Shown: piece after piece, positions 63,201 through 64,000 of the stretch | Layout of the letters: every line of letters starts with the position of its first letter | Position numbering within the stretch: the first letter of the stretch is position 1 | Assembly: GCF_000172075.1 (NCBI RefSeq) | Contig: NZ_ABIC01000004.1 | Location: forward strand, 94,716-158,715 | DNA: 64,000 nucleotides | Source of the DNA: Shewanella benthica KT99 | GTDB lineage: Bacteria; Pseudomonadota; Gammaproteobacteria; Enterobacterales; Shewanellaceae | Reading direction: 5' to 3' | Notes under the pieces: generated by a model | Databases searched by the model: none | Told to the model about the DNA's origin: nothing | Seen by the model: only the letters and a program-made list of their open reading frames with translations | Translations under genes and position numbers: made by a program

Positions 63201-63469
63201 GTTGCAGACGTTTCAGGGCCATCATGCTGACCTCGCTGACCACCTTCATCGGCTTGATGCCCATCATGACAGAAACCAGCATGCAAGCTAAGATGGTGAT
63301 CCCTATGGCGACCTCCCTCGCCTTCGGTGTCCTGTTTGCCACTGTGGTCACTCTGATGCTGATCCCATGCTTGTATCTCGCTATCGAAGATATCAAAAAG
63401 CTAGTCGGCAGCAAGTCACGTGCCCATCATGACGATGACCACGCCATGGAGCCTGAGCTTATCAAATAG
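60248..63469 (+). CDS. RND-family multidrug efflux permease
   Basis: A 1073-residue inner-membrane pump of the AcrB-like HAE1 group. FAHNSVAANLLMLIIILGG is the first helix; QEVLYMSLYGDM and DNLFGGG lie in the porter parts. LGIVVDDAIVMGESAHDECE has the proton-relay Asp pair of helix 4, and the second half carries NDSLVMVDYINKSREAG. Twelve membrane segments and two large periplasmic loops fit the full-length family. It is intact, coupled to the adaptor, and followed by a terminator. The substrate spectrum is unknown. Confidence 0.95.
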   Translation: MSDTNQTSAPSPGKQEIQTGIIAWFAHNSVAANLLMLIIILGGLLTADTIRKQFFPQIEINWVEFNAFYPGAAPQEVEEGITMKVEEALESVQGLKRVITYSNRNSATGYFRIEDSYNPQIVLDEIKSAIDSISSFPDGMERPKVERIKLRQEVLYMSLYGDMTPRQLKVLGEKIHDELMQLPLVNITDFYGGLDYEIAIEVSRDRLREFGLTFNDVAAAVRGFSRNMSAGQIRAENGYINLRIQNQAYVGYEFENLPLITLPDGTNVLLGDIATVIDGFEEGIQYSKFNGKNSVTFFIGAANDQSITDVADVVKAYVAKKQQVLPDGLKLETWVDMTYYLEGRLDLMLDSMKTGAVLVFLMLALFLRVRLAFWVMMGLPVCFLGTLLFMPMPMLDVTVNVISLFAFILVLGIVVDDAIVMGESAHDECEQNGQSLENVIRGVKRVAMPATFGVLTTIAAFLPLTLGDGPSSAFGKAIGYIVILCLIFSLVESKLILPSHLARMKPRTKVKPGSKNPLDWLRNGVNFIQGKVDKGLQYFIQNIYRPALTSAVKYRYTVIMLFISFILICAGLYAGGMIRYIGQPKIPHDFPRITFEMNVASSEKATLSAALAIEKAIYDVDKQLEEQYGQGMISDMQVDLKGRTSAEVMTKLVDPELRPLDTFELAELWRQAMPLIPGMKSFEIQDNLFGGGRDDGDISFRLKGKDEQQLIAASNELKAKLNSLKGVGDVNDSRQSSAKEVQFKLKPQAYGLGLTLADIASQVSNSFYGLEAQRILRHGSEIKVMLRYPERERNSIAQVSEVLIVTPQGAEVPLSEVVSITVTQGVNGIRRENGNRTINVWASVDADQAEPFKLAQDIRDNFMPQLLKKYPRVQSEVSGNIQEQMDSAKTQLRDFIISMLIIYSLLAIPLKSYSQPIMIMAVIPFGVIGSVLGHMIMGIDLSALSLFGIIAAAGVVVNDSLVMVDYINKSREAGIAMKTAVLEAGCRRFRAIMLTSLTTFIGLMPIMTETSMQAKMVIPMATSLAFGVLFATVVTLMLIPCLYLAIEDIKKLVGSKSRAHHDDDHAMEPELIK

Positions 63470-63493
63470 GTCTTAGATTGATTCGCTAAATAA

Positions 63494-63525
63494 AATGCCG
63501 CTCGACATTTCGAGCGGTATTTTTA
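63494..63525 (+). terminator. Terminator of the RND operon
   Basis: AATGCCGCTCG and CGAGCGGTATT pair, with one wobble, around six bases and are followed by five T residues. Confidence 0.85.
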
Positions 63526-63570
63526 TGTTTATATTGCTGGTTTCACAGACCTATTATTTGTCAGTAAAGA

Positions 63571-64000
63571 CTAGTTCATGTAACGAGACTCGAAAGTCGC
63601 GATTAGAACGCCCTTATCGCTCTTCACTGTCAGTGCTTCACCATTAATGCTGTAGCAGGCAAACTCGCCGATAGATATAAGGAATGCTTGTTCCTGATCC
63701 ATACCTTGCATACACATCTTACGTGTACCCGCTACCGCCCCCATGGTTAACTTACCTTGGTTCGCCTCGAAAGCGCCGGTGAAGTGATTACAACCAGAGA
63801 AACCTTTGATAACATTTTTCTCAGCGATGAATTGGATAAAGAGTTCTTTCTCGCCAGCGCCTAATTTTGCAGGCTTCTCACCCAGGCTCATCAGTTTCCA
63901 ATAAGTATTGGTAAACTCGGCATTGGCTTTTTTATCAGACTCGGCGGTCTTCGCACGAGCGACTCGGTCCACCTTAATCTCGATAGGCTTAGTTTGGCCT
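63571..64000 (-). CDS. META-domain protein, start beyond the window
   Basis: The minus-strand frame remains open to the window edge, so the true start is beyond it. The visible 143 residues contain TNTYWKLMSLGEKP, then GFSGCNHFTGAFE and TMGAVAGTRKMCMQGMD, the META/HslJ-domain motifs with two Cys. Members are exported proteins linked to heat shock, novobiocin resistance and secretion stress. The upstream part (GQTKPIEIKVDRVARAK) suggests a longer, probably secreted protein. Confidence 0.8.
   Translation of the reverse strand, partial: GQTKPIEIKVDRVARAKTAESDKKANAEFTNTYWKLMSLGEKPAKLGAGEKELFIQFIAEKNVIKGFSGCNHFTGAFEANQGKLTMGAVAGTRKMCMQGMDQEQAFLISIGEFACYSINGEALTVKSDKGVLIATFESRYMN

Noticed and set aside
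1..64000. CRISPR array, prophage, integron or secretion cluster
   Set aside because: No regularly spaced direct repeats, phage structural genes, integron attC series or secretion genes were seen. The two tyrosine recombinases lack accompanying cargo genes.

Overview
The window is chromosomal DNA from a gammaproteobacterium, most probably a marine Shewanella. The basis is gene content and order: an Fnr/EtrA regulator beside uspE and ttcA, a complete ccoNOQP operon followed by fixH-ccoI-ccoS, two GAPDH genes flanking a DUF2989 lipoprotein, a Gly-Cys-Leu tRNA cluster, DUF2987, and a bacterioferritin pair. A near-perfect dif site (42500-42527) places the window at the replication terminus. Many broken genes and IS or MITE traces suggest a lineage in active gene decay, as in some deep-sea or cold-adapted Shewanella. 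The species is an inference.

Layout. 1-12 kb: an RluA-type pseudouridine synthase, an M1 aminopeptidase, a tyrosine recombinase with a large palindrome upstream, a ribbon-helix-helix-like protein, two decayed sensory-gene relics, an SDR oxidoreductase, a membrane protein and an M49-like lipoprotein peptidase. 12-15.2 kb: a decay zone with a frameshifted GNAT, a truncated FAD oxidoreductase, a polyamine-type binding-protein relic and a frameshifted glycine-zipper protein. 15.4-17.4 kb: two complementary bacterioferritin subunits and a LasT-type RNA methyltransferase. 17.8-26 kb: a broken diguanylate cyclase, a sortase-like relic, the two GAPDH genes, three tRNAs with remnants of further copies, an aminotransferase and a YvcK-like relic. 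26-39 kb: Bax-like glucosaminidase with DUF2987, ttcA, uspE, fnr and the cbb3 oxidase assembly and structural genes. Two FNR-type boxes lie upstream of ccoN.

39-46 kb: a broken HD-GYP regulator, a Cys-rich small protein behind a Fur-like box, a second tyrosine recombinase, a 1.3 kb gene-free stretch holding a dif-like palindrome and dif itself, a LysE exporter with a nearby fragment copy, a VOC protein and a short Rho paralogue without the RNA-binding domain. 46-52 kb: a DsbA-superfamily protein, a RES/Xre toxin-antitoxin pair overlapping an AT-rich periplasmic binding protein, then a graveyard of an IS66 relic, a broken PAS-GGDEF gene, a decayed ISAs1-type transposase and a beheaded CusA/CzcA pump. 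52-64 kb: a Lon-like protease, a Mn-dependent pyrophosphatase, a LexA-controlled umuDC operon that appears inactivated, small proteins, an intact RND efflux adaptor-permease pair and the start of a META-domain protein.

The intact genes are mostly energy metabolism (cbb3 oxidase under Fnr), central carbon metabolism (GAPDH pair), iron storage and tRNA modification. The broken genes are concentrated in c-di-GMP signalling, polyamine use, metal efflux and SOS mutagenesis. No CRISPR array, prophage or secretion cluster was seen.
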